Assembly (NCBI GenBank): GCA_013076295.1
Contig: RQOL01000718.1
Coordinates: 4,526,001 to 4,590,000, forward strand
Source of the DNA: Sanderia malayensis
Lineage: Eukaryota; Cnidaria; Scyphozoa; Semaeostomeae; Pelagiidae
Length of the DNA stretch: 64,000 nt
Direction of reading: 5' to 3'
Positions 24,601 through 37,436 of the stretch are shown one piece after another; positions within the stretch are counted from its first letter, which is position 1, and every line of letters begins with the position of its first letter. Made by a program: the position numbers and the translations under genes. The notes beneath the pieces are model-generated. The model worked only from the letters and a program-made list of their open reading frames with translations. It was not told where the DNA came from and made no database searches.

Positions 24601-25457
24601 GTAATCTTCCCCATAAGAACAGGTACGATGACGCTCGAGTATGACTTCTGGTTAATTTCTTGAGCCTCCATTGCACGGAAACGGGTCTCGATCTGATCGT
24701 GAAGCACTCGCAACCGCTGTACATTCTTTTCGCTGTAAACTGGAGCCAAGTTGATGAGGTCATTAAGGTGTGCCCTCTTAATCACGCTGGGTTTCGCATA
24801 TCTCTTTCTCAATAGCTCCAGTGCTGCGTCATAATCTGCATCAGTCAGGGAAAATCCCGTTACCACACCTTTGGCCGGCTCTTCTAAGTAGCTGCGTAAA
24901 TACTTAAACTTGTCGACCTCTGCTAGCTGATCATCATCATGTATTGAACTCTTAAAACCGTCCCAAAACTCCGGCCACTCTGCTATTTTGCCGGAGAATT
25001 TTTTCAGCTCTAATTTAGGTAGCTTAACTTTTCTGCTACTCGCTCCTTCAGCAGCTAGGCTTGATCTTACACTTGCTACACTTTCCACTGAACCAGCTCT
25101 ACTCAGTGATCCATTCTCAGAATGCCTTGAACTGTTATCACAATTAGTTTCATTTAAAGCAGCTTCAATCGAGTTAAGACAAAATCCAATTTTTTCACTT
25201 ACTTCGCTTGCCTCTGCTACTTCGTTCTCGCAGTTTTCATCGTCCAGATCTTCTTCAATCATGAGATCAAGAATCGCCTCATCCAAACCCTTCAAATTCT
25301 CCTTCCTTTCTCTTAACTCGGTAGCATATTGTCGTAGCTTACCATAAGCGAGATTATCCGGGTCTTCGTTCAAATGTGCGTCCACTTTGTTCACGAGTCT
25401 TGTTACAACTCCTCGGTGGACCTTTCGTCCCTTTTTCGTTTTCTCTATTTCTTCCAT
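24601..25457 (-). CDS. BEL gag N-terminal part, truncated by insertion
   Basis: Starts at the ATG at 25457 (MEEIEKTKKGRKVHRGVV), 25 bases inside the primer binding site; a longer open frame begins in the LTR and is ignored. It contains an acidic, helical N-terminal region, a serine-rich linker and the gag segment LPKLELKKFSGKIAEWPEFW near residue 145, typical of the BEL/Pao gag DUF1759-like domain. It runs into the nested transposon after PVLMGKI and stops about 20 codons inside it. The rest of gag lies upstream of pol at 19080. Confidence 0.9.
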
Positions 25458-25466
25458 TGTCTTTAT

Positions 25467-25482
25467 CCGGCTCGGTGGACCA
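25467..25482 (-). promoter_or_regulatory. BEL primer binding site
   Basis: On the minus strand, four bases after the 5' LTR, TGGTCCACCGAGCCGG would pair with a tRNA 3' end. I did not assign which tRNA. Confidence 0.7.
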
Positions 25483-25486
25483 TTTA

Positions 25487-25964
25487 TGTAGAGAATCTTA
25501 AATTCTCTTCTTACTGATTCGCAGAGAAACACGAATAAGACGCAGCTCTATTCCCACTGTATAATCATATAATTCAAGACAACGCTTTCTACATCATGTT
25601 ACTCTTCTTTGATCTAACTACCAAGTTACACAGAAGGGTTTTTTATAAGTGAACAACAAGATCTATAAATTTAGCTATCCGATCAAAAGTAAGAAAAACA
25701 GTTAGTCAAACCAATCAAATTCTACGCTGCTTAAGCCTTGATACAATAGATTGACGTTAAAGGAGATGCTAGAAAGTTCTAAACTTTTACTCATTTCCTT
25801 GTCTCTACACGAAAACGAGGTTATTACGCACGAAGCGCTAAGCATATAGAGTAAAGAGGAACTTCTAACTGTTCGGTGTGCAAAAATAACATTAATATAC
25901 GGTGAGTCATACGAATAAGATAATAATAATAATAATGAGATAATAACGAGGGCTTTTCCCAACA
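25487..25964 (-). repeat. BEL 5' LTR
   Basis: 478 bp, nearly identical to 13916-14393, and followed by the target duplication GGAAG at 25965-25969. A short open frame covering it (about 25702-26010) is also present in the other LTR and has no known domain. Confidence 0.95.
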
Positions 25965-25969
25965 GGAAG

Positions 25970-27238
25970 CGAATGGTATACAGAAATTTCAAAATGTAGA
26001 CGACAGCCAAGTTTCATTGTTTTGTCAATGCCTGGTTGACCTGGATGGATATGTGCATTTCGTCCCCTCGTGAACACTTCTCCAATTAGCTGTACTGTTG
26101 TGCCACATGTAAGGTTTTTGCCTCGTACACTGCACCTCCACGCAGCTTTTCCACTGGGCTACGTGTGAACGTGTGACGCAAGTTGTATGTACATCCATCC
26201 TGGTCAACTAATTTCGGCCTTCCTCTTTTTGATTTGACAGCGACAATTTGGAGTGGATGATTTTATTTTATCTGCAGTCGAAATCTTCCTCATCTTCTAA
26301 ATCTCCTGGAACGTTAGGCAACGTCTCTTCCTCCACTTAGACGGGGACTGTAAATTGCGTTGTTGCAACAAATGAATTCTCAATGGCGGTGCTTTCTGCT
26401 AATGCTGGAAAAAAATAAAACATCATTAGTCTTTTGCGGATAAGAATTAAAATCAAGGCACATTATGTGATAAAAATAAATAAGAGAGTCTTCGTGTTAC
26501 CTGCAGGTTGTCTTTGCTAAACACAACGGTGCTACCGTCTTTGCAGCTTTCACACAACCAATCCAATTCCATGTCTTCTTTGCTTAACCAGCAGTATTCT
26601 TCTCTGGTCATACCGCTGTGGAAGTGCAATGTTGTCATCTTTTGCATTCATCGCATTCCATTGCCTCTTGTCTTGTCTTCGCTTTTGCATACAACGCAAA
26701 AGAGCGCCATTTTTAAAAATTTCTTGATAATGCTTGCTGGCGTATGTGTCAGTTTGATATGATTGTATTAAATATTGCATTGTATTTTGAACACATTTTG
26801 TTTCTATCATCTTCCAAAGGATCGATGTTTTTTGAGGTTTGTTGTGGCGCCAAAACATTGCTTGCAAAGTTCCAAGGATCAAAATCGAAACCACACAAAA
26901 TCTTTCCTAAACTTGTAAAGTTAAAAACACTTTCACAACTTTCACAACTCAGATCTTTGAGATTTAGATAATTCTGATCTGGATCATTTAGATGATATTA
27001 CTTGTTTTTCTTGTTTCTCGTATCATAAGAAACACAAAATGAAGTTCCCAAAAAAATTGCACTCGAGCCCCCCCCCCCTTGGAGAAAATATAACTCTACT
27101 CTACGCCTATGTCTGACAATGCTGGATGAAATCGAGGAAATTTTTATTTAAAATGAAAAAAACTGCCTGGGAAAAAAGAAAAATAAATCTTGAAGGAGGT
27201 TGGGCAAGCAAAAGAAATAAAGAAATTATTTATGATAT
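25970..27238. other. Region with a possible FLYWCH-like zinc finger trace
   Basis: On the minus strand near 26230-26010 a frame reads KRGRPKLVDQDGCTYN followed by Cys/His/Trp-rich sequence in a shifted frame, as in FLYWCH fingers. Near 26647-26490 a frame reads EEYCWLSKEDMELDWLCESC, a PHD-like Cys pattern. A short acidic tail (DLEDEEDFDCR) ends at 26279. These may be exons of one degraded zinc-finger gene. A repeat shared with 33988-34086 lies at 26998-27111. No complete gene is supported. Confidence 0.3.
26998..27111 (+). repeat. Dispersed repeat, copy 1
   Basis: Shares long blocks with 33988-34086 in direct orientation, for example CTTGTTTCTCGTATCATAA and TTGGAGAAAATATAACTCTA, around a poly-C stretch. 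Origin unknown. Confidence 0.7.
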
Positions 27239-27517
27239 TTGCTTTTAAAAAATTCCATCCCAGAAAATCATTCAGTTTGCTGTAAATGTAACCTAAATGA
27301 GGCTGTCCTAAAGTGTCTACAATGTAGTAAGTTGCTCTGTTCCGAGTGTGATGGCGTAATTTCAAAATCGCAACGTGTGGATAAATGGAATAACGAAGAA
27401 GTCTTTGATTCGACGTTACAAAAAGACAGAACACACCCGAATATGCCAGAACAATCCAAGAACAGACTGAACACTCCAAGAACGTGTTTAAATAATCGCT
27501 TCGCTGAAAGCCAATAA
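27239..27517 (+). CDS. Short ORF with Cys-rich finger
   Basis: About 92 codons without a convincing ATG (the frame opens at TTG). Residues 13-38 give the spacing C-x2-C-x8-C-x2-C-x4-C-x2-C, close to a B-box or related treble-clef zinc finger without its distal histidines. The tail is polar and has no domain. It may be an exon of a larger gene or a fragment. No neighbouring exons were identified. Confidence 0.3.
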   Translation: MLLKNSIPENHSVCCKCNLNEAVLKCLQCSKLLCSECDGVISKSQRVDKWNNEEVFDSTLQKDRTHPNMPEQSKNRLNTPRTCLNNRFAESQ

Positions 27518-30322
27518 CAACCAATTCCGATTAATAACTAGCTAGAAAGAGCAATATATTATTGTAAAATTTCTTCTACTGTTTCTGATGTGTTCTTTTA
27601 AGTTATTGATATATTCTTGTAAACAGATTCTTCAAAGAAACGCATTAAAATTCGCAAGCAAATTTCGACCAATACAAGCGTACAATCAGAAAAAATAAGT
27701 ACATTCAAAAAATAATTGGAAAACTTATTTTAAATTATTTTCTGAACTAATTTCCCTCTAGAAAAACATTGGTAAATTACTGCCTGTTACATCCTACATC
27801 TCTATCTCATAAATAACTCGTGGCAATATCGAGACAACGAAAATCGACATGCAAGAACATGATCATATCGTAAATATAAACGGGGAAACGGGGAAGTAAA
27901 GCATAAATGTGAAAGCTGTAAAAAAACACACATTTATATATATACTTTTAAAAAGAATTGCGAAGTTTTTGTTAGTTGTCAGAGCCGGCGAGTTTGGTAT
28001 GAATGGGGGAACACAAACAGCGAGGGTTAAACACACAGAAAAGGTTGAAAATAACATTTCAAAACGTGAACTACAACAAGAATATGCACACCTAAGGCGA
28101 ATGAAAGTTGCTTGACAAGACTCATGCGTGACAAAAAAAAGAAAATTTGTGTGGTCCCGCGAGACACCAAATAGTAAATTAGCAAATGTAATGAATGCGA
28201 AAAAATGAGGAGTTGAATGAAAACCTTGTCCACCTTAAATCTATAAACAAGTGGCTTAAATTGTGAAACAAAAAATAATATCTCGAATGACATAAACGAG
28301 AGGCTTGAAGCAGAGAAAACAACGACACTCGGAAATACAAAACTTCCCAGGTTAAATGTGGCAACAGCGCCTGGTCATAAAACCAAATTAAAAAGCTAGA
28401 AAAAAGACACTCACATTCTTGACGGGCTGTAGCGGCTCAGAAATAAACAAATTTGAGCCGAACCGATAAGGCGAGTCATCAAAAGCAGGAGACAACAACG
28501 TTTAAGCAAATTATAAATGGCCAAAAGCTGTGGTAGGGGCACACTTTTAAATCCTCTTGAATCTTTTACATCGATGCAGCAAACATGGTAATCTCATCTT
28601 AATACCATAATACAGATAGGATAGCAACATCTTATTACTAAATATTGGTACATAATCACCTGTAAAGGCATGCATTTGACATTGCGAAGTTGTAATAGGC
28701 CACAAGTGCGTGCGTCCATGATGGCGAGTCACAGGCAAGGAAAAGACTGCAGGCGGCATTCAGGAGTGTCAGCAACAAACATGAACGGCTTTAATACGGG
28801 CTGATTCAGCTTTGAAATGCCAGCCAAAATGTTCAAATCTTCATAACTAAATCCAAAGTGTTGCCAAAGACATTTGTGGGCAGCGATGGAATAATATGAC
28901 TTTAAAGCTCGATCTTGCAACTTTATTTTTGAAGAAATGGGGGAAACCAACCACGCGTGGGCCAATTTATATCTTAACCTATGACGTCATCGAATATTTT
29001 ACAGTGACCATAGCACAACTATTGACTTCCCACGCCTTCATGCTAAAATGCCTTTAACCAAATCTGCTCATTGATTTCTCCAAGGACTATTTCCATCGCA
29101 ACTTGGTTGGAAAAGTACAGCAAAGTTTGAATGCCATGACCTGCTTGAGTCATGTGATTTATATGTGCGAACATCGACTTGGAATGGCAGCCTTTTATTT
29201 CAATTCAAGAAGGCTCTTGGATTGGATTCAATCCTGTTGAATTGACAATCACCAAAGGGGAACAAAGACAAGCCAGAATTCTCCGATGAAAATGACGAAG
29301 TATATGATGAAGAATTCCATGCTAATATCATAGAAAGTGATATCGACAATTTGACACAGTGAATGTAGAATATATATATATCGAAACGTCATATGTTACA
29401 ATATATTGTAGAATATGATTTTAATAGAATATGAAACACTTTTGAAATTAAAAAACATATATAGCTACGATTATTAATATAAAAAGCAGGTTCCCGCCAA
29501 CTTCTGTAAAATGTAACAACAATTCGTCTGAGAATATCGATAAGCAATCATATACACGGCACTTATAAATCATGGATTTTGCGTTTGTCTATAGTGGATA
29601 TAATAAGAAGGAGAGTATGTTGGCCATCGAGAAATAACAAATTTGCCCAAGGCTTTCAGCATCATTGATATGGTTGCAACGTGCAGGGTTTCAGACACTA
29701 GTACAGCTTTATAGGGTCACATAAATCTAGCATCTAGCACATTTTGCAACTCCCTTAAAAAATTGAAAGGTTATAAAAGATTTTTGCTTTGGAAATAGAT
29801 AGGGAAATTGTTAGTGCGTAAAAAATAACTGCGTTCAAAATAGGTAAATAACAATGGCTAAAAATCTATTTCCATTCGTTATGTTCCCTGAGCACTGGTA
29901 AGTCAGCAAAATGTTACTACCACAAATTAAAAAATAGTGAAAAAGCTACCATAGGTGACAAACGTCCTGAGACACGCATACTTATTATTCTCAAAAATTG
30001 TGCACGCATCCTTCACCCCCTTCTCCAAAGAATGTTATCTTTAGAAACAGTCTCACACAATATCGTGAAAACACAGTCTCACACTATTTACCCATATATC
30101 ACAGGGGTCTTCAAGAGAGAACAACATTCTTTTAGGGGGGGGGTGTAAAAAAGCACATGACAATTATGTAAGCCATGCGAATATGCAATAATTATTGTTT
30201 GGAGACAATTATTAGTTTTTACAGTTTTTCATCCCTGTCTATAATGAATAAAGCTTAGTGAAGTATCATAATTAACATAATTAATGAATTGTTATCAAAC
30301 ACGTGTTCAATGAATTGTTGAC
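27518..30322. other. No gene recognised
   Basis: About 2.8 kb of intergenic sequence. A stretch near 30000-30140 (ATCCTTCACCCCCTTCTCC, then inverted words near AGAATGTTAT and ACAACATTCT) resembles 53640-53765 and may be a MITE-like family. Otherwise nothing recognised. Confidence 0.45.
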
Positions 30323-33300
30323 TTAGCTGTCAAATGATGCATTTACAAAGTTCTTTGGATCAGAACTTTTGACATTTAGATCATACGTTACTTCTATACG
30401 TTTTGTTTTTTGTCTTTGTTTCTTATTCTTTTTCTTCTTTGTTATTATGAATGCAGCCACAACGATAGCAATAAACACAGCTCCACCCAAAACACCACAA
30501 ACAATAACAACAACACTGTTATTTGTTTGTTTTTCTTGTCGCTTGTTGTTTATCTTCTTCGATGTTGCACACTGTGGCTCAGGTGCTACAATAGAATAAA
30601 TCAATTGATACAAAAAAATGAAATCGATAAGAAACATCAAAATTACAAACAAGAAATATACATTCTGCGAGTTGAATACAAATTGAGATGACATATAACA
30701 TAGATGTTTAAAAATCTACATATTTTATAACAACCAACCAGTTGAGAATGACTTGACATTTTGAGTTGAATCGCAGACTGCGCATACGTCCGACGCATGT
30801 TTTTCACCATTTTTGAAACAGTAACCATTTATTAAACATGTCCCAGGCTGAAATATGGAAATGAGAAATCGCCAATGGAAACTAAAGAGGAGGACTGAAG
30901 AGAGTGCTTGCTAATTGCTAGACATTCTCAAAGTCTATTGTGTGAAATCACTTACGCGAGGTCACTCCAGACGATTGGAAAAAGAGCGTAAGATCATGCA
31001 TATTTCTATATTTTGGTGATGAAGCAATACAGTGTATTGCTTGAACATCGCTGTTCAAATGTATTGGAGATTCATAAAAACACTTTATCGCTCCCCCCCG
31101 CAAGACCTTTAGCATCATAGAGGTGGGAGAATAGAAACACTAGGTTAGGAACAAGGCTGTAAGATGGTAGTTTGTGCACCATCTTGTCAAGGATAGTTTG
31201 AAGGGTAAAAATCCCAAGCTGAGGCGTAAAACGTCTATCTTAGTTCGTTCGTCACTTCTACCAATATTCTCACCTTGATTGAGCAAGTACCGGTATATGG
31301 CGTGCATGTAATGCATTTTGAATCATACACGTGATACAATGCAGATTGACGACTGAATGTTTTGCCATCATTTGAGACGTCGACCGCATATCCCGCAAAT
31401 GCAACACCTGTGCTGTTCTTCGCATCGCCTTTGATTTTCACTGCATGACCTTTCAACTCACATAATACCTCAGCAAAACTCAGAAGAAATGCAGGGCCTA
31501 CGATTTTAATCGACGACTTCTCAAATGGCTGTTTGTCTGATATCTAAAAGGAGAAAGGATATGAGAAAAAGCCAAAGAAATAGAAAGATATGGTTGATAA
31601 AGCAAATACACTCACCTTCAACTGTGTTGCACGACATTTTAGCTGATCAGAATCGAGAAAATCATATCCATTAATTCTTATCTTGAAACAATCGCTTCGC
31701 TTTCTTACGTCACATATTCCATCAAAAGCAATTGTCTGAACTGTTGGTCCTTTATTCTTTTCAATCGAACAGTCAGCAGACACAAATCCAACGTTACATA
31801 CACACGTAGCATTCACACATTTGCCATTGCCACTGCATAGATTGGGACAAAGAGTGTTGGCAATGGCAACTGGAGGCTGTAAAGAATTATTCTTTGACGC
31901 ATCCAATTCCCAAAATGATGTATTTGTCAAGAATACTTCTTCACAAGCATCTTGCATTGTTCTTATTGCAGATCCAACAAATGTATAATTATCGGTTATC
32001 TATAATTTGAATAGAATAATAAAGCATTTAAATGTCAAATCAACAGAAGTAAACTTTAAAAAAGTAATTGGTATGTATAGAAGCTAGAGAAACCTGCACA
32101 TCTTCAATGCATTGTTCTATGAAAGGACTGAAGTCGAAATCAGGAATTGATTTGCAAACTTCTCCAGGCTCAGATGACATAATTCTATCAGTGCAATGTG
32201 AAGTCACATTATTTTTCGTCTTTCCAGAAGCAGTAGGCCACTGCGGAGGTGTGAATTTGATGATAGGTGATGGATCATATATGTATCCTGTAGCAACATT
32301 GTCTTCTGGTAATACAATGTCAGTTGTTGTTGATCTGCGCCTTCTTCTTCTGCCACAATGCTGTCCGCCAGGGAATTTCAGATTCTTCCAACCTTTCAAA
32401 CCCTGGTAGTATTTTGGCCTGTGGGCAATGTTCTTGAAATTGCAATCGACAATTCTCTTTCCACAGCACAGCTCTTTGCATGTGCAATAATGTTTTGCTC
32501 GTTTTGCATCGCACTTTGGTGTGCCTCCTTTGTAATAAAACAAACTGCTGCCAACAGGAAGTCTATTGGACGTAAAGAAACATGCGTAACTCGTTGTCGT
32601 AACTCTCAATATGATATACGGTAATGCTTCGACTAAACGCCACCTCTGTTAAACGTCCCTTGGAATAGACCCCCCTAAAATATCAAAAATTAATGAACGC
32701 CCCAGGCGTTTAATCGAAGCATTACGGTATGCTTACCTTAAAAAACTCTCAAGTACATGTAACTATGTAACTTGACTATCAAATGCTACAATGAAACTTA
32801 CTTCCAACTTTCAGCAAAGCCTGGTGGTGCCACATTACCTCGTCCAAGTGATTTGTATACTTTGCCATTTTTATCAATCATTTCGTTGCTTTTTTCTCCA
32901 TCAAATGTTCCGCAAAGACCATTCGTACAACCGTGGTCATCGCTTGGCACTTGGATTACGAAATTCGCATAATACCAACTACCCCAAGGTAAAATATCCA
33001 CTCTCACAAAGGCACCAGATGGAAACGTTACCTGTACACAACAGTATCGTTCTCAACGTCTTCACACAACTCTTTCAAATGGACTCGATACTCGAGTCCA
33101 TTTGAAGGAGCTGGGCTGCAACCCGACTTGGGTTAGATTAAGCAATTACAAGGGAAATCGGGAGGGTGTAGCACTAGTTTAGTAAACTAGGAATGATAGA
33201 ACGATATCTTACGATGAAACTTTTTCCATTATTATCCCGTTTGATAGATGTTCCGTCTGCAGGATTACTTGTACTTGCAAACCTTGCTCTGGGTATTTTA

Positions 33301-36300
33301 TCACGACACATGTCAACAACAACAACGTCATCTCCTTCTCTTACTGCTACTCCGCAGTTACAAGAAACACTTGAACACTTCCACGTCCTCACATGTACCT
33401 GGCGATTAAACAGTCAGCCCTTATGTCTTGTGAAATGCATTTTTTACGCTTATGCTTGTAATTATAGGTTCAAGAGCTGGTTATTCAAAACAAACCTCGA
33501 ATCTTCTGCATGTGCTGTTCACTAGAACATAGTCACCAACTTGATAATGATTATAATACCTAACGAATACAAGGATATACATAGCAGTGGCTATATCTAT
33601 TAGTGTACAATGCATTTTGGACAATCTGGTAGATTATCTTAAAACGTAAAACGAAGTATTTGAGTGTATGGAAGCCGTGCGTCAATACAATAAAAGCTAC
33701 TCACAGTTTATCGAATGTTAACAAATGAGGGTCCCCACTTGAGCGACATTGGGCTGTACCGACATCAACAGCCAAAATCTAAAAGTATAGAAGCATACAG
33801 AATATACAACTTTTAAAAGTTGAGCATGTATTGAACATTAGAGTGCATGCTCAAGTCCCCCCGAAAAATTAACAGTCCATTCAATCATCTAGCTGTTGCT
33901 ATAGTCCAAGTAGACAACTTTTGCTTCGACTGCGAAAATTTCGTTTTTGGTATCCAAGTAGACAGCTTACTGCTTAAAGTGATACTACTTGTTTTTCTTG
34001 TTTCTCGTATCATAAAGAAATACAGAATGAAATTCCCAAAAAAATTTCATTTGAGCCCCCCTTGGAGAAAATATAACTCTACACCTATGAGTGCATGAAT
34101 AAAATTAGGAGCACATACCTGTATATTAGGAACTGGTTTATGCTGATTCCAGTCAACAGGGTCAATATGTTCCAATACATCAACTTTTAGTATCATCATT
34201 CTATCGCCATCATTAATGAAATCCCTTTTTGCAACGACCTCCACAATTCTCGACTGACCAGCTGGTCCTGGTTTGAAGACAATGGTGCACAAATCAAGGA
34301 AATTCTGCGTATTGTCCTGTCCCAAATCAACCAATACACTGCAAGCTTTGTTTTGTTCGCATACAATTGGGACTGTTGACTTAACTGTCAGTTTCAACGG
34401 CTTGCCAGCCTCAGTTGTCTTAAACTTCAACTGACGAGGCTCAACCTGAAAATATAAGAATCTTAAAAATAAATAAAAAAAAAGATAAAAAAATCACTTG
34501 TCGGGGCAGTGAGGTTCAATTGACACAGTTAATTTAGAAATTAATTAAAGTTGATAAAAGTAATGGTTTCTTACAGTTATTCCCGCGTAAAAATGGTTGC
34601 TTTCCTTGTATGAACTTGTTTTATTTGACGAATAAGAAAACCAGCTTCGCACTCGGCATGAGATCTGAAAAACATTAAACCCTCGCAATGATGAAAAGGA
34701 ATCATGAAGCTTAACTTGACCATATATTACTTTGATAGCTATTCCTTGAAAACACAATTATATTCAACAAGTATTTACAACAAAGCTTCTTACAGTTTGG
34801 CCCAAATAAAATGTGGGATCATTGGGGTATTTATTCGTATTTTGAATTGTTGCAATTCTTGAATTTCCTTTCAAAATGGTCACGTCACCGATGTTGATTG
34901 AGGGTGCGCCTTGATACCACGTGACCTCGAATACGGAATGCTGATCTTTATCATCACTTTTGAATTCGCATCTGAACTGTAATCGATTGTTATGGGTTGC
35001 TGGAGTCACAACTGGATTGCTTGTAACCAAAGGAAAGTTCTCTGAAGCATCAAGATATCATGGTGAATAATATGCTATATTCTTAGGACTAGAAGTAAGT
35101 GCACGCATACTTGTGTTAGCATTGTTTACACTCCAGGGAACCCTATAGGAAGTTCGGACAATAACAAACTATAGGAAGTTCGCTCCCGAAATAAATTTCA
35201 ATGAACAAAAGTCGGTATTACTGGTTGGTGCAATGAATCAAAATGTTACTTTCACAGGGAAAAAACGTAAAAGTGTTTTGAGAAACTCGAACTTAGGAAG
35301 CAAAAAAAACAAGAATTCGCCCATTTCTGAATGTTTGTAGCATTTTTCCAGCCCAGCCAAAGGCAACATTAAAACTGTGCCCGTGATGCCTAGAAACCTT
35401 TAGTACAGCGGATCACACCCATAACAAAAGGCAACAAAAGAAAACAAGTAACTTATGCGCGGTCAGCTGAGGAACTAAAGCTTACTTGTACAACCAGGTG
35501 TAAAACCATTTGGAGAATTTGTGCCCACAGGACAAGGTTTCTCAGATCCTATAAAATATAAATAAATCCTATCAACAATTAGTTCAAAGAGGCAGAAGAA
35601 ATATTGATAGCGTGCAGTAATATGAGGCCATGTCAGGACTTGCAGCGGATTTGAACGTGGGATTACGACCAAATAAAGTAATGTGATAACAAGGACCTTG
35701 ACCAAACTATGTGGCAATAAAATACAGCAGTATTATGTAATAAATTAGACATGTGATTCATAGTGCAAAATGTAAGCATCGAGAATCACATATACCTGCA
35801 CAATATGCCATTGAACAACCAGTTGGTCTTTGTAACAAATACACAAAATACTCTTTGCTGTCTTTGCTACACTTCTTCACTCTGATGGGCCATGTAGCTG
35901 CGCAGCAATTTCCTCTTACCCGTACGCAGGCGTTCATTGCTGAGTAATTGCCAACAGCTGTAGGTAGTGTCCCATCTGACCAAATTGAACCAGTCGTACC
36001 TGTTTTAAAATAACAATTTCATCGATATTTCAATGTTATAGTTATTATAATTTAACGAGTCTTGTCTTGGTACAATAATAAGCTTCCTGGTTTTATTTCT
36101 GCTGTTGTTTATCAGAGCATCACCATTCCATGCGGAAATACAATTTGCTAGAGGATATGGTATATGGTAAAATAAGGAGAACATGCCTAGTTGATAAAAC
36201 TGCAATGTGATGCAATTGATGATGAAGGTATGTATAGGATTAGTGATATGATAACAACTGAAAACAAACGGATGACTTACCGCATGAATTAATTGGTGGA

Positions 36301-36599
36301 CAGGTTGTCGGGATTTGTTGGCCAGCTTTACTCGTAAAATGGTACCACCCATATCTCCATGGAATGTCACAGAATGCAGAAGTAGACGTTGGATCAATTA
36401 TAAACGCAGTGCTTCTTTGGTAGTTGTTCACTTCGGTTGCTGTATCACACTCGTCTGCAAAGTGAGAATAACAATGTACATTGTACACATCCTGTTGACG
36501 TTATATTAACAAAAACAGAGAAAATTTAGTCTTACCAGCGTAAATATGCGACAGAGATGAAGTGAAAACTAATATTATAAAGCAAATTGATTTCTCCAT
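30323..36599 (-). CDS. VWDE-like membrane protein (D8C, vWD and EGF domains)
   Basis: Splice model of 16 exons, 1072 residues, all phases consistent: 36536-36599, 36281-36454, 35796-35999, 35486-35548, 34794-35041, 34575-34664, 34119-34445, 33705-33778, 33496-33559, 33213-33398, 32802-33031, 32094-32562, 31616-31999, 31274-31543, 30739-30847, 30323-30585. Order: signal peptide (MEKSICFIILVFTSS); D8C/uromodulin-like Cys domain (DECDT...CSMAYC); two beta-rich regions; vWD domain starting SSGDPHLLTFDKL and including CTNGLCGTFDG; a Cys-rich part with a six-arginine run (GRRRRRR), a possible furin site; an EGF module (CSGNGKCVNATC.C); a juxtamembrane region; one transmembrane helix (about VVVIVCGVLGGAVFIAIVV) and a basic cytoplasmic tail. 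The set matches von Willebrand factor D and EGF domain proteins, cell-surface or extracellular-matrix proteins. Exact ligand unknown. Confidence 0.85.
32617..32729. mobile_element. 113-bp MITE in a VWDE-like intron
   Basis: The left end TACGGTAATGCTTCGACTAA and the right end read on the other strand TACCGTAATGCTTCGATTAA are inverted with two mismatches, extending to AACGCC. No coding content. It lies in the intron between the exons at 32562 and 32802. Confidence 0.8.
33988..34086 (+). repeat. Dispersed repeat, copy 2
   Basis: Direct copy of the block at 26998-27111. It sits in an intron of the VWDE-like gene. Confidence 0.7.
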
Positions 36600-37436
36600 T
36601 TTTAACACGACGTAAGTTTGGCTGCATTGAAATATCTGCAGCCAACAGAACGCCAATCTCCCAGGATGTCTGCTGAAAATGAACAAAAAATGTCAGCATC
36701 CAACGCAATTATTTGATGTCGCTTTACTTTAACTTGTCAACATCAACATTATTTGCAATTCCGATATCAAGCTTGTTGTGGACAAAATGTGGATTCGGGA
36801 AATATGGATCTTTAACCAAGTAATGCACAAAGAACATAGAAAACAAAAATATGAAACCATTTATCGTACTTGTTTGTGCGTATAAGTGTGATGGCAATAA
36901 TTTCTACTATTTCTTGACATATGGATGGCGTTTTACTTATCTCGAACTAATATTAACATGAATATGTTCAAAAGTAATATATACAACATTTAAAGCATTA
37001 TTATGAATATGTACAATAAATTTACAACATTTTTTTATATATACAACAATTAAGAAAGATGAAGAATCTACAAATATTGTCAACAAGTGAATGAAGATGC
37101 TATTACGATTAAAAGTATTATCTAATTAACCTTACATAACTATACTACAAGCAAATAAAATGTGTGTTAAATGTGATTATATTGTGTAAGCGAGTTTATT
37201 ATATTACTTTCTGTTCAACTGATATATCACAACTACATAATGATGTGTGGAATTTTGCATTTTTTGGCGCCCATTTTCGAAGTGTTTTAAAATAACAAGC
37301 CAAAGGCCTAAATTAGCAGTACGATGTATCTGTTTACTTTTTTAAATTTTCAAAACGCCTTTATCCAAGAAATAGTTCTCCTGCCTCACTCATCTGAGCT
37401 TAGTATGATTTTTTAAATCTGGTTCCATGCTTCAAA
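36600..37436. other. No gene recognised (upstream of the VWDE-like gene)
   Basis: AT-rich stretch that should contain the promoter of the VWDE-like gene. No motif was identified with confidence. Confidence 0.4.

Larger units (their letters stand above)
13916..25964 (-). mobile_element. BEL/Pao LTR retrotransposon, interrupted by a nested DNA transposon
   Basis: Two 478-bp LTRs (13916-14393 and 25487-25964) bound the element. On the minus strand they start TGTTGGG and end CTCTACA. The 5-bp target duplication GGAAG is perfect (13911-13915 and 25965-25969). A primer binding site and a polypurine tract lie in the expected places. One gag-pol frame of 1839 codons (including the stop) would be open if the nested transposon (19081-24600) and one 6-bp duplication are subtracted. 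The near-identical LTRs and open frame indicate a recent insertion. Gene order gag-protease-RT-RNaseH-integrase is that of BEL/Pao. Confidence 0.95.
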
